Below are positions 10,334-18,817 of a stretch of DNA of 64,000 nucleotides, piece by piece. A model generated the notes under the pieces. The model ran no database searches and was not told the origin of the DNA. It was given only the letters and a program-made list of their open reading frames with translations. The DNA is from Amycolatopsis solani (GTDB taxonomy: Bacteria > Actinomycetota > Actinomycetes > Mycobacteriales > Pseudonocardiaceae), in the NCBI RefSeq assembly GCF_033441515.1, contig NZ_JAWQJT010000002.1:2108001-2172000 (forward strand), written 5' to 3'. A program made the translations under genes and the position numbers. Within the stretch, counting starts at the first letter, position 1, and every line of letters begins with the position of its first letter.

Positions 10334-11917
10334 ATGAGGCTTACTCCCAGCGCTCACACCGACTCGTTCTGCCGCGACCGGCTGCCGCCCGGCGAGCAGT
10401 GGCCGCGGCTGGTGTTCGACCTGCCGGAGCTGAGCTACCCGGACCGCCTCAACGCCGCGACGGCGCTGCTCGACGACACCGCCGCCCGCCTCGGCCCGGA
10501 ACGGCCGTGCCTGCGTTCGCCGCACGAGACGTGGTCCTACGGCGAGGTGCTCGCCCGCGCCAACCGCATCGCGCACGTGCTCACCGCCGAGCTCGGCGTC
10601 GTGCCCGGGAACCGTGTGCTGCTACGCGGCACCAACACCCCGTGGCTCGCCGCCTGCTGGCTCGGCGTCCTCAAGGCCGGCGCGGTCGCCGTGACGACCA
10701 TGCCGATGCTGCGCCGCCACGAGCTCGACAAGATCGCCGACCGGGCCCGCCCGAGCGTCGCCCTCTGCGACGAGCGCCTGCTCGACGAGCTCCCGCCCGG
10801 ACTGCCCACGGTCGCGTACGGAACCGAGCTGGCCGAGCGCTGCGCCCGCCACCCGGCGACCTTCGCCGACGTGCCGACGGCCGCCGACGACGTCGCCCTG
10901 CTCGCCTTCACCTCCGGCACCACCGGGACACCCAAGGCGACCATGCACTTCCACCGCGACCTGCTCGCCGTCGCCGACACGTTCTCCCGGCACGTCGTGC
11001 GCCCCACCGCGGACGACGTGTTCTGCGGCACGCCGCCACTGGCGTTCACCTTCGGCCTCGGCGGCCTGTTGGTGTTCCCGCTGCGCGCCGGCGCGTCCGT
11101 GCTCCTGCTGGAACGCGCGACACCCAAGGAGCTAGCGTCAACCGTCGCAGAGCACGCCGTGACGGTGCTGTTCACCGCCCCGACCGCGTATCGCGCGATC
11201 CTCGGCGCCGGCGACGGGCCGCTGCTCGCCGGCGTCCGCCGCGCCGTCTCCGCCGGGGAAGCGCTCCCCGCCGCCGTGGCCGAGCGGTACCGCGAAGCCA
11301 CCGGCCGCCCACTGATCGACGGCATCGGCAGCACGGAGCTGCTGCACGTGTTCATCTCCGCGGCCGGCGACGACGTCCGCCCCGGCCGCACCGGCAAGGT
11401 CGTACCCGGGTTCCGTGCCGCCGTCCTCGACCTCGACGGCGCGCCCGTGCCCGACGGGACTCCCGGCCGGCTCGCGGTCCAGGGCCCCACCGGCTGCCGC
11501 TACCTCGAAGACCCGCGGCAGGCCGACTACGTCCGCGACGGCTGGAACATCACGGGCGACACCTACGTGCGCGAGCCCGACGGCTACTTCCGGTTCGTGG
11601 CGCGCAGCGACGACATGATCGTCTCCTCCGGTTACAACATCGCGGCTCCCGAGGTCGAGGAAGTACTGCTGACGCACCCGGACGTCGAAGAATGCGCTGT
11701 CGTCGGCACACCCGACCCGGACCGGGGCTCGGTCGTGACGGCCTTCGTCGTGCTGCGCCCCGGCACCGCCCCGGGCCCGGACGTCGTGCACGCCCTGCAG
11801 GAGCACGCCAAAGCCGTTGCGGCGCCGTACAAGTACCCGCGCCGGGTGCGGTTCGTCGACGCGCTGCCGCGCAACGCCAGCGGCAAGCTGCAGCGGTTTC
11901 TGCTGCGCGAGCGCTGA
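10334..11917 (+). CDS. AMP-dependent aryl/acyl-CoA ligase (benzoate-CoA ligase-like)
   Basis: A 527-residue adenylate-forming enzyme that should make an acyl-CoA from a carboxylic acid. Motifs: LLAFTSGTTGTPKATMHFH (A3), TPPLAFTFGLGGLLVFPL, LFTAPTAYRAIL, GIGSTELLHVFISAAGDD, DGWNITGDTYVREPDGYF, SGYNIAAPEVEEVL and the catalytic lysine in LPRNASGKLQRFLL. The GSTELLHVFIS segment resembles benzoate and 2-aminobenzoate CoA ligases. ATG 10334 lies after GAGGGG. No aromatic catabolism gene is nearby, so the gene stands alone and the substrate is open. A strong hairpin follows the stop. Confidence 0.85.
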   Translation: MRLTPSAHTDSFCRDRLPPGEQWPRLVFDLPELSYPDRLNAATALLDDTAARLGPERPCLRSPHETWSYGEVLARANRIAHVLTAELGVVPGNRVLLRGTNTPWLAACWLGVLKAGAVAVTTMPMLRRHELDKIADRARPSVALCDERLLDELPPGLPTVAYGTELAERCARHPATFADVPTAADDVALLAFTSGTTGTPKATMHFHRDLLAVADTFSRHVVRPTADDVFCGTPPLAFTFGLGGLLVFPLRAGASVLLLERATPKELASTVAEHAVTVLFTAPTAYRAILGAGDGPLLAGVRRAVSAGEALPAAVAERYREATGRPLIDGIGSTELLHVFISAAGDDVRPGRTGKVVPGFRAAVLDLDGAPVPDGTPGRLAVQGPTGCRYLEDPRQADYVRDGWNITGDTYVREPDGYFRFVARSDDMIVSSGYNIAAPEVEEVLLTHPDVEECAVVGTPDPDRGSVVTAFVVLRPGTAPGPDVVHALQEHAKAVAAPYKYPRRVRFVDALPRNASGKLQRFLLRER

Positions 11918-11922
11918 CGGGG

Positions 11923-11966
11923 GTGACGGGCCCGCTGCCGAGGTGGGGTGGCGGTGGGCCCGTCAC
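11923..11966 (+). terminator. strong hairpin after the CoA ligase
   Basis: GTGACGGGCCC (11923-11933) pairs perfectly with GGGCCCGTCAC (11956-11966), an 11-bp stem with a 22-bp loop. The remaining stretch to 12258 holds no gene or clear motif I can support. Confidence 0.75.
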
Positions 11967-12258
11967 GTCTGTGGGGTGCCGGGGACATGCCTCCATCGTA
12001 GCCGAACACTCGAACACCTGTTCGCGTCTGTTCAGGTGAAACCCGATCACAAAAAGTCACCGAATCCCCGCCTTTGCCCCCGGTGCAACACTTCCGGGCG
12101 ACAAGGAGTCCTCAATGGACAGTCGCGGCACGGAACCCCGGACACCGCCCTGACCTGGCCCGCAGCACCATCACCCAGCCGTGCCGCGGAGGCGGTCGCC
12201 GGGCCCGGAACCCGACCCCATAAAGTCTTCGCGCAGCCATCCGGAGGTGAACGCCAGC

Positions 12259-13353
12259 GTGCCCGAGGTCGACTACTACGAGGTGCTCGGCGTCCGCCGG
12301 GACGCGACGGCGTCCGACGTCAAAACGGCCTACCGCAGGCTGGCCAAGACCATGCACCCGGACGGCGGCGGCACGGTCGGCACGTTCCGGCTGCTGCGCG
12401 AGGCCTACGACGTCCTGGCCGACCCCGTCAGCCGCGCCCGCTACGACTCCGGCGGCGCCACGGTGGTGCCCGTCCCGGTCCGCCCGCGTCCCCGGCGCCG
12501 CTTCGGCGACGAGCCCGGCTTCGTCCCCGACCTGCCCGACCTGGACGCCGAAGACCTGAGCTGGTGGCACTTCGCCGGCGAAGACACCCGGATGCGCCAC
12601 GGCCGCCGCCGCGGGCCGGGGCACACGCCGGTCGTCGCCGCGGTGGCCGGGATGGTGCTCGTGCTGCTGCCGCTGGTCACCGGGGTCGGGTTCTCGCCGC
12701 CGGTGCTCGTCGTGTGGCTGCTGCTGACCGCGGGCACGGCACTGCTCGTCCAGCGGCTGGCGCGCGGCTACCTGCGCGCCGCACGGGCCCGCGAGGCCTA
12801 CGCCGAGGAGTTCGGCGGCCGCACCGTCTTCGGCGCGCCGGGCACCGAGCGCGAGGAGCTGGCCGAGCGCCTCACGGCCGACCTGCTCGAGGCCTACCTG
12901 ACCCGCCTCCCGGCCGCCCGCATCTTCCACGGCCTCGCCTGGCCGGGCTCGGTGTTCGCGGACGTCGACCACGCGGTGCTGTGCGGCAAGCGCCTGGTGC
13001 TCATCGAGTCCAAGCTCTGGCTGCCGGGCCACTACGAGACCGCCGAGGACGGCCGCCTGCTGCGCAACGGAAGGCCGTTCCGCGGCGGCGGGAGCCGGCT
13101 CGCCGAGAGCCTGGCGGCCTACCGCGACCTGCTGCCGGGCGTGGCCCTGCGCGGCGCGATGATCGTGTACCCGAGCCGCAGCGGCGAGCTGACCACGGCC
13201 GACCCCGGCGACTGGGCGGCGGCCCCGATGACCCCGGAGGAGTTCCTCCACGAGATCGGCGAGTGGCTGGCCGCCGATCCGTCCACTGTGGACCACCAAG
13301 CGCTGCGAATGGTCCGCGACCAGGTCGTCGGCGGAGGCGGCCGCGCGGCGTGA
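12259..13353 (+). CDS. J-domain and NERD-domain membrane protein
   Basis: A 364-residue fusion. Residues 4-60 form a DnaJ J-domain with the HPD tripeptide in LAKTMHPDGGG, which stimulates Hsp70 ATPase. Residues about 122-165 are two hydrophobic segments. The C-terminal third is a NERD-like domain of the PD-(D/E)xK nuclease fold: VFADVDHAVLCGKRLVLIESKLWLPG supplies the Asp and the ExK pair. The protein is probably anchored with both domains in the cytosol. I used GTG 12259 with GGAGG eleven bases upstream; the frame is open earlier. A 19-bp inverted repeat follows immediately. The role (chaperone recruitment to DNA or repair sites) is inference. Confidence 0.75.
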   Translation: MPEVDYYEVLGVRRDATASDVKTAYRRLAKTMHPDGGGTVGTFRLLREAYDVLADPVSRARYDSGGATVVPVPVRPRPRRRFGDEPGFVPDLPDLDAEDLSWWHFAGEDTRMRHGRRRGPGHTPVVAAVAGMVLVLLPLVTGVGFSPPVLVVWLLLTAGTALLVQRLARGYLRAARAREAYAEEFGGRTVFGAPGTEREELAERLTADLLEAYLTRLPAARIFHGLAWPGSVFADVDHAVLCGKRLVLIESKLWLPGHYETAEDGRLLRNGRPFRGGGSRLAESLAAYRDLLPGVALRGAMIVYPSRSGELTTADPGDWAAAPMTPEEFLHEIGEWLAADPSTVDHQALRMVRDQVVGGGGRAA

Positions 13354-13357
13354 ACGT

Positions 13358-13406
13358 CTTGAATGACTCATTCAGGTCGTCGGAGGTCCTGAATGAGTCA
13401 TTCAAG
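13358..13406. repeat. 19-bp inverted repeat made of two TGAATGA-type palindromes
   Basis: CTTGAATGACTCATTCAGG (13358-13376) and its exact complement at 13388-13406 are separated by 11 bp. Each arm itself contains the near-perfect palindrome TGAATGA-N-TCATTCA. It lies between the J-domain gene and lysE, both on the plus strand, so it can act as a terminator or a dyad binding site. Confidence 0.8.
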
Positions 13407-13423
13407 ACACCCGGACCGGCCCG

Positions 13424-14029
13424 GTGAGCCCCGCCGCCACGCTCGGCACCGTGCTGCTCGCCTACCTCCCCGCCGCGGTCTCCCCCGGCCCGAACTTCGT
13501 CCTCATCGCCCACACGGCCGCCGCCGGGACCCGCAAAGCCGCGCTGGCCGTCGCGCTCGGCGTCGTCGCCGCGGGCGGGATCCTGGCCGCCGTCGCCGTC
13601 TTCGGGCTGGGCACCGTCCTGGCCCACCACCCCTGGCTGGCCACGGCCCTGCGCATCGCTTGCGGCGCCTACCTGGCCTGGCTCGGCCTCCGCCTGTGGC
13701 TGACCGCCCACGCCCCCGAAACCGCGCCACCCGAAGCCCGCGGCAACGCGTTCCGCCGCGGTGTCGTCAGCAACCTCACCAACCCGAAGGCCGCGGCGTT
13801 CTTCGGCAGCGTCCTGACCGCGACCCTGCCGCCCACCGAGCCCACCGCCGTCAAGGCCGCCGCCGTCGCGCTGATCGTCGCCGCGTCGGCGGCCTGGCAC
13901 CTCGGCGTGGCCCTGCTGTTCTCCTCGCCCGCCACGCAGCGCTGGTACGCCCGCGCGAAACCGGCCCTCAACCGCGTCGTGGGCACGATCCTCGTCGTCC
14001 TCGGGGTCATCCTGGCCACAACGCCGTGA
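13424..14029 (+). CDS. LysE/RhtB-family amino-acid exporter
   Basis: A 201-residue membrane protein with six hydrophobic segments. The family signature YLPAAVSPGPNFVLIAHTAAAG occurs at residues 14-36, with SNLTNPKAAAFF in the middle and a long C-terminal hydrophobic tail. Such proteins export amino acids or related small molecules by proton antiport. GTG 13424 is the first start after the inverted repeat; the ribosome site is weak. It is a single gene ending in a hairpin. The substrate is unknown. Confidence 0.85.
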   Translation: MSPAATLGTVLLAYLPAAVSPGPNFVLIAHTAAAGTRKAALAVALGVVAAGGILAAVAVFGLGTVLAHHPWLATALRIACGAYLAWLGLRLWLTAHAPETAPPEARGNAFRRGVVSNLTNPKAAAFFGSVLTATLPPTEPTAVKAAAVALIVAASAAWHLGVALLFSSPATQRWYARAKPALNRVVGTILVVLGVILATTP

Positions 14030-14062
14030 AGGCCCCCTCGCGGCGAGCGAGGAGGCCTTCAC
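14026..14062. terminator. bidirectional hairpin between lysE-like and M14 peptidase genes
   Basis: GTGAAGGCC at 14026-14034 pairs with GGCCTTCAC at 14054-14062, with further pairing of CCTCGC and GCGAGG inside. It contains the lysE-like stop codon and serves two convergent genes. Confidence 0.7.
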
Positions 14063-14076
14063 GAACTTCCCTGGAG

Positions 14077-16572
14077 CTACCGGACCCCGCCCGACGCGCG
14101 CTGCTTCTGCGCGTGCGCGGACCGGGTGCAGACCTCACCGACGTCGACCGTCTGGCCGCGGTCGGCGAAGACGTCCGCCACACCGACGAGCTTGCCGTTC
14201 GGCGACGAGCACGTCAGCTGGTAGGCCTCCTTCGTCCCGTACGTCGGCGGGATCGGCGACGCGAACGAGACGTCCCCGGTCCAGTCGTCGACGGCGTTCG
14301 GGTCGGCCTGGTCGTAGTTGACCACCACGGCCTTGTAGTCGCCGGCCGGCGGGTCGAACAGCACGGCGTGCTCGGACGTCGTGCCGCCGTTCGCCGACGA
14401 GCTGACCAGGTTGCCCGCCGCGTCGTAGATGAACAGGTCCCAGTCGGTCGCGGTGTTCGCCCAGGTGATGTTGACGCTGAACTTCCCGTTGTCGACCTTC
14501 GGCAGGCCGTCGACGTGGAAGGTGAACGAGTCACCCGCCGGGTCGGCCGGGTAGTTCTGGTTGATCGGCGGCACCCCGGCCGGGTTGGCGACCGCGAAGC
14601 CCTGCTGCGCGGGGCCCTGCGGGGTGCGCCCGTACCGGCCGGCCACGTACGGCCGCGTCGACGGGTTGACCGACCACGCGAAGCGCCCGCCGGAAGCGGT
14701 GAACTTCGAGTTCAGGTCGTCGGTGTAGTAGATCGGCGGCTTGGTGGAGCCGTCGGGCTGGATCACCGGCGACGTCGGCGTCTGGAACGTCTTGTGCAGC
14801 TTGAGCTGGTAGCCCTTCGGCGCCGAACCGATCAGCGTCGAGTGCTGCTGCGGGTCGGCCGCGTTGCCCAGCATGTCCAGGAACGCCTGCCGGTTGCCGC
14901 CCTTGCCGGCACCGGCCGCGGGGGCAAGGCCCTGGTACTCCGCCACGACGCTGTCGGCGTAGGGCCCGTGGAAGCCGTTGCCGCCGACCTCGATGGTGAA
15001 GCCCCAGCCGCCGGTGGCCCAGTACGACCAGTCCTCGGTGGTGCCGGTGGTGTCGTAGAGCGCCCAGCTCGGCTCGCTGGTGTAGCCGTTGCGCGAAGCC
15101 AGCTTGTCGCCGAGGGCCTTGTACTGCGGTTCCTCCAGCGGCGGGCGGACGTCCGCCACGCCCGGCGGGCGCAGCACCAGCGCCGCGACGGTGTGCATCG
15201 TGATCAGGTTCGTCACCTGGCGGGACGACACGATCGAGCGCACGTTGCGCACCTCGGGCTCGCTGAACGGGCCGGACCCGCGGAAGGTGTCGCCGCTCCA
15301 GGCCAGCTCGGCGCCGTTGCCGCCCCAGAAACCGGCGTAGTTGCGGTTCGGGTCGGTGCCGCGGACGCGCCCGCCCGGGTTCGCCTTGCACACGCCGGTC
15401 GCGAACTGCGGCGGCGAGTCGTTGACGTTGCAGTTCTTGCGCTTCATCTCGTAGTCGAACCGGGTGAAGTCGCCCTTCGGCTCGGCCTCTCGGGAGATCT
15501 CGAAGCCGTCCGGGTTGATGATCGGCACGACGATGTTGCGCGTCTTGCTCACCAGCCCCCGGATGGCTGCGTCGCGCGAGTAGCCGTTGACCAGCTCGTA
15601 CGCCCATTCGATGACGTGCTCGGCGGCCGGCCACTCACGGGCGTGGTGCACGCCCATGGTGAAGTTGACGGGCTTGCCGTCGGTCACGTTCTTGACGTCG
15701 GTGGCGATTTCGACGCCGACGACGTCGCGGCCTTCCCACGTCGATTCCGGCATGGTGAACGCCGAGACCAGGTTCGGGTTCTTGCGGGCGAGCTCCTTGA
15801 GCTCGTAGTTGTACTCGTAGAGGTGCCGGTAGCTGGTCCGCCCGGACGGCAGCGCGGAAGCCGCCGTCTTCGCCGCGTACTCGCGGTCGGTCTTGGCGTC
15901 CTGGACCGACTTGGCCGACAGGTCCGCTTCGATCACCTTGGCCTTGAAGCCGCTGTCCTTGAGCGTCTTGCGGTCGGCGTCGTTCGCCAGCACGACCTCG
16001 ACGCCGGTCGCGTCGCCCTTCTCGGTGACGTCGAGGCCGAGGCCGTTGAGCTTGTTCTTGTCGGCGCGCGTCGGCGTCTCGACGCGGACGAGTTCCGCGC
16101 GCTGCGCCGCCGCGGCGGTGCCGGTCGGGGTGCCCTGCGGGGTGAGCGCGAGGAAGTCGACGCCGAGTTGCGCCTGCCCGGCCGAGCCGCCGTACCGGCA
16201 GCCCTGGACGACGAGCTGCTGGCCCTTCTTCACGAAGCTCTCGGCGAGTTCGTGGGTGCGCAACGCCGTCGAAGCGGCGACGACGGCACCGGTCGCCTTG
16301 TCGAAAACGGCGACGTCCCAGTCGCCTTCGGTGCCCGGGGTCGCCTTGAGGCGGGCCTGGACGAGACCGTCCACGGTGGACGTCAGCTCGCGGCGATCGG
16401 TGCCCGAGGTGCCCTTGGGCAGCACTTTCGCGAAGCACGAGCGGGGTACGGACTTGTCGGCGCGCAGGATGTTCTGCGCCGCACCGGCGGTACCGGCGGG
16501 TAGCGCGACGAACGTTCCGGCCAGTGCCACGGCCGAAGCCAGCAGCACCAGCCGTCTTGGTGAATTCCCCAC
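14077..16572 (-). CDS. secreted M14 zinc carboxypeptidase
   Basis: An 831-residue exported metallopeptidase. A signal peptide (RRLVLLASAVALAGTFVALP, ending near AGAA) precedes a propeptide-like region. The M14 domain carries the zinc motif GVHHAREWPAAEH near residue 304, the substrate-binding DPNRNYAGFWGG, and the catalytic Glu in FTIEVGGNGFHGPYAD near residue 525. A beta-sandwich tail of pre-peptidase C-terminal type (DWDLFIYDAAGNLVSSSANG) lies at about 690-790. The genuine start is probably GTG 16572, eight bases after AAGGAGG; the ATG at 16578 sits only two bases after that site. It should cut C-terminal amino acids outside the cell. It converges on the lysE-like gene. Confidence 0.9.
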   Translation of the reverse strand: MGNSPRRLVLLASAVALAGTFVALPAGTAGAAQNILRADKSVPRSCFAKVLPKGTSGTDRRELTSTVDGLVQARLKATPGTEGDWDVAVFDKATGAVVAASTALRTHELAESFVKKGQQLVVQGCRYGGSAGQAQLGVDFLALTPQGTPTGTAAAAQRAELVRVETPTRADKNKLNGLGLDVTEKGDATGVEVVLANDADRKTLKDSGFKAKVIEADLSAKSVQDAKTDREYAAKTAASALPSGRTSYRHLYEYNYELKELARKNPNLVSAFTMPESTWEGRDVVGVEIATDVKNVTDGKPVNFTMGVHHAREWPAAEHVIEWAYELVNGYSRDAAIRGLVSKTRNIVVPIINPDGFEISREAEPKGDFTRFDYEMKRKNCNVNDSPPQFATGVCKANPGGRVRGTDPNRNYAGFWGGNGAELAWSGDTFRGSGPFSEPEVRNVRSIVSSRQVTNLITMHTVAALVLRPPGVADVRPPLEEPQYKALGDKLASRNGYTSEPSWALYDTTGTTEDWSYWATGGWGFTIEVGGNGFHGPYADSVVAEYQGLAPAAGAGKGGNRQAFLDMLGNAADPQQHSTLIGSAPKGYQLKLHKTFQTPTSPVIQPDGSTKPPIYYTDDLNSKFTASGGRFAWSVNPSTRPYVAGRYGRTPQGPAQQGFAVANPAGVPPINQNYPADPAGDSFTFHVDGLPKVDNGKFSVNITWANTATDWDLFIYDAAGNLVSSSANGGTTSEHAVLFDPPAGDYKAVVVNYDQADPNAVDDWTGDVSFASPIPPTYGTKEAYQLTCSSPNGKLVGVADVFADRGQTVDVGEVCTRSAHAQKQRASGGVR

Positions 16573-16748
16573 AGGCATTGCCTCCTTGACCGAGGGCCCG
16601 GCACGGCGGACGTACCGGTAGCGGGTGACCATAATGGAGGAAATCCGGCTGCGGTAACCGCCGTAAGTCGTACAGCGTTCAGCACCGAGGGCTGCCCGGA
16701 AGGACCTTTTCACCGGGAGTTCATTCGGTGGTCGGCTACTGTCGGTCC

Positions 16749-17408
16749 ATGGTCACGGTCCCTGCGCGACGGGTGTCGGTCGCGGTCTCGCTCAGCGGCC
16801 TGGCCGCACTGGCGATCGGCGCCGGCCTGGTGCTGCTGCTGCAGGTCATCCCGCCGACCGACGCGATCAGCCCGACCCGCCGCACGATCAGCGAGTACGG
16901 CCTGTCGGACCACAAGTGGGTGTTCGACCTCGCGGTGATCCTGGTGGCCCTGGGTTCGGCCGCGGGACTGACGGTGCTGGGCAGGCAACGACGGCTGCCG
17001 TTCGCGGCGGCGATCTTGGGTACATTGTGGACGGTCGGGCTGCTGGTCATCGTGGCGTTCCCGAAGCCGGACTGGGCCACGGTGTCCCGCGCCGACTTCG
17101 GCGGGACGCTGCACCGGATCGCGAGCGTGGTGGCGTTCGTGGCGCTGCCGTTGGCGGTGCTGGTAGCAGCCCGGACGGCGTTCCCGGAGTCACCGGGACG
17201 GCGCTGGCTGGCCCGCGTGCTGGCGATCCTGTCACTGGGCTGGTTCGCGGTGATCCTGGGCGCGGTGGTGGTGGCCGCGACCGAGGGCGGCCGCTGGTGG
17301 ACGCTGATCCCGCTGGGTCTGGTGGAGCGCGGGATGGCCTTGACGGAGCTGATCGCGCTGGGGGTGCTGCTGGCGCCGGTCCGGTCCGGCGCGGCTCAGC
17401 CGCGGTAG
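16749..17408 (+). CDS. DUF998-family membrane protein
   Basis: A 219-residue integral membrane protein with about six TM segments. The family markers are PTRRTISEYGLS after TM1, a central FPKPDW and GGTLHRIASVVAF. The biochemical role of DUF998 proteins is not established. The promoter looks leaderless: TACTGT at 16737-16742 ends six bases before the ATG. The gene is divergent from the M14 peptidase and its last 13 bp overlap the convergent LysR gene. Confidence 0.8.
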   Translation: MVTVPARRVSVAVSLSGLAALAIGAGLVLLLQVIPPTDAISPTRRTISEYGLSDHKWVFDLAVILVALGSAAGLTVLGRQRRLPFAAAILGTLWTVGLLVIVAFPKPDWATVSRADFGGTLHRIASVVAFVALPLAVLVAARTAFPESPGRRWLARVLAILSLGWFAVILGAVVVAATEGGRWWTLIPLGLVERGMALTELIALGVLLAPVRSGAAQPR

Positions 17409-18259
17409 AGCTCGGTCAGCAGACCGGCGGCGAGGTGCGTCGCCGGGTGCGCGTCGCGGTGGCGCCAGATCAGCCGGACGGCCACCGCCGGCGCGTCGCG
17501 CAGCGGCCGGTAGCGGATGCCGTCGCGCCGGTACTGGGCGGCGGTCGCTTCGGGCGTGACGCCGACGCAGCGCCCGGTCGCGATGGCCGCCAGCCAGTCG
17601 TCGATTTCGCTGGTGTACTCGACCGCCGGCCGGGCGTCTTCGGGCCACAGGTCCAGCGTCGTGGTACCGGTGCGCCGGTCCACGACGAGCGTGCGGTCGC
17701 CGAGCTCGGCGAAGCGGATCGTCCGGCGGCGGGCCCACGGGTCGTCCGAAGCGAGCGCCACGCACCGGCGTTCGTGGCCGACGACCGCGTGCGCGTACCG
17801 GCGGGTGTCGACCGCGGTGCGGACGACGGCCAGGTCACAGCGCCCCTCGGCCAGGCCGCCGGTCGCGGTGTTGGTGCGCACCAGCTGGAGCTCGATCCCC
17901 GGGTGCCGGTCGTGCCAGCGCCGCTGGAACTCCGCGGTGTGGCGGCCCAGCGCCGACCACGCGTGCCCGAGCCGGAGCCTGCTGTGCCCGGTCGTGACCT
18001 CGTGCACCAGCGTCCCGGCGTCGGCCAGCAGCGCCCGGGCGCGGGCGAGCACCGCGACCCCGGCGGTGGTGGGCTCGACGAGCCGGCTGGTGCGGTGCAG
18101 CAGCCGCACCCCGAGGATCCGCTCCAGCGCGAGCAGCGTGCGCGACACCGTCGCCTGGGACACCCCGAGCTCGATCGCGGCGTCGGTGAACGTCCCGGTG
18201 TCCACCACCGCGACGAGGTGGCGCAGGTGGCGCAGTTCCAGCGCGGACTCGGCATCCAT
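17396..18259 (-). CDS. LysR-family transcriptional regulator
   Basis: A 287-residue regulator. Residues about 8-67 form the winged HTH (LRHLVAVVDTGTFTDAAIELGVSQATVSRTLLALE), followed by the LysR linker and a type-2 periplasmic-binding-like effector domain. ATG 18259 fits the normal family N-terminus. It is transcribed divergently from a drug/metabolite transporter gene that is now truncated; LysR-EamA divergent pairs are common, so its original target was probably that transporter. Its stop overlaps the DUF998 gene by 13 bp. Confidence 0.88.
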   Translation of the reverse strand: MDAESALELRHLRHLVAVVDTGTFTDAAIELGVSQATVSRTLLALERILGVRLLHRTSRLVEPTTAGVAVLARARALLADAGTLVHEVTTGHSRLRLGHAWSALGRHTAEFQRRWHDRHPGIELQLVRTNTATGGLAEGRCDLAVVRTAVDTRRYAHAVVGHERRCVALASDDPWARRRTIRFAELGDRTLVVDRRTGTTTLDLWPEDARPAVEYTSEIDDWLAAIATGRCVGVTPEATAAQYRRDGIRYRPLRDAPAVAVRLIWRHRDAHPATHLAAGLLTELYRG

Positions 18260-18327
18260 GCGCCCAGCGTATAGCCGACGTATCGCATGCATTTTGCGTA
18301 TGGGCGGGAGCCGCTGATAGTCGGGGC

Positions 18328-18533
18328 ATGACGAACGTGCGCGAAGGGCGCTGGCGGGGTGCGGCGCTGATGGCGGGCAGCGGACTGGCCAACCAGGTGG
18401 GGGCGTCGGTCGCGGCGCTGGCGTTCCCGCAGCTCGGCCCGGCGGGGGTGGTCGCGGTGCGCCAGTGGGTCGCGGCCGCGGTGCTGCTGACGGCCGGGCG
18501 GCCGCGCCTGCGCGCGTTCACCGCCGCGTGGTG
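18328..18533 (+). pseudogene. EamA/RhtA-type transporter, N-terminal remnant
   Basis: ATG 18328 begins an EamA-like protein (GLANQVGASVAALAFPQLGP, VVAVRQWVAAAVLLTAGRPRLRAFT) that holds only the first two of about ten TM segments. Homology ends near 18533, and the frame then runs a few codons into the complement of another gene and stops at 18567. Intact family members have about 280-300 residues. The remnant faces the LysR gene as a normal LysR-transporter pair would. Confidence 0.75.
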
Positions 18534-18743
18534 CTGGTCCGGGAACGCCGTGCGCGTGTCGTGGTAGTAGCCGCGGACCGCGTCGTCGCCGTCGTGCACC
18601 GTCATCGTCGCGATGACCTCGTAGTGCGGGTGAGGGAACGTCGACAGCGTCGCGTCCCAGTCCTGGGCGACCTCATCGCGGAAGTGGTCGAGCACCAGCT
18701 TCTGCCGGGCCGCCAGCACGTCGGGGGCGGGAATCTGCGGCAT
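18531..18743 (-). pseudogene. NTF2/SnoaL-like protein, N-terminal remnant
   Basis: ATG 18743 starts about 71 residues of a SnoaL/NTF2-like fold protein: MPQIPAPDVLAARQKLVLDH, HPHYEVIATMTVHDGDDAVR, YYHDTRTAFPDQHH. The similarity stops at about 18531, exactly where the opposing EamA remnant ends; beyond it the frame reads antisense EamA and LysR sequence. Normal members have about 140 residues, so the C-terminal half is missing. It shares the upstream operator region with the P450 gene. Confidence 0.72.
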
Positions 18744-18757
18744 GACGGCTCCTATAT

Positions 18758-18795
18758 CTACGGCGTAGGTAATCGACGATAACCTACACTGTAGG
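18758..18795. promoter_or_regulatory. two palindromic TetR-type operators before the P450-TetR operon
   Basis: CTACGGCGTAG (18758-18768) and CCTACACTGTAGG (18783-18795) are perfect dyads 14 bp apart in the gap between the NTF2 remnant and the P450 gene. Their related half-sites (CTAC/GTAG) suggest one protein binds both. The TetR regulator encoded after the P450 is the likely ligand, giving autoregulation. Confidence 0.6.
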
Positions 18796-18817
18796 CACGC
18801 CGAGGGAAGGGGAAGCC

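Noticed and set aside
18328..18567. Intact 79-residue membrane protein
   Set aside because: The first two TM segments match EamA transporters and the end is antisense sequence of another gene, so it is a remnant.
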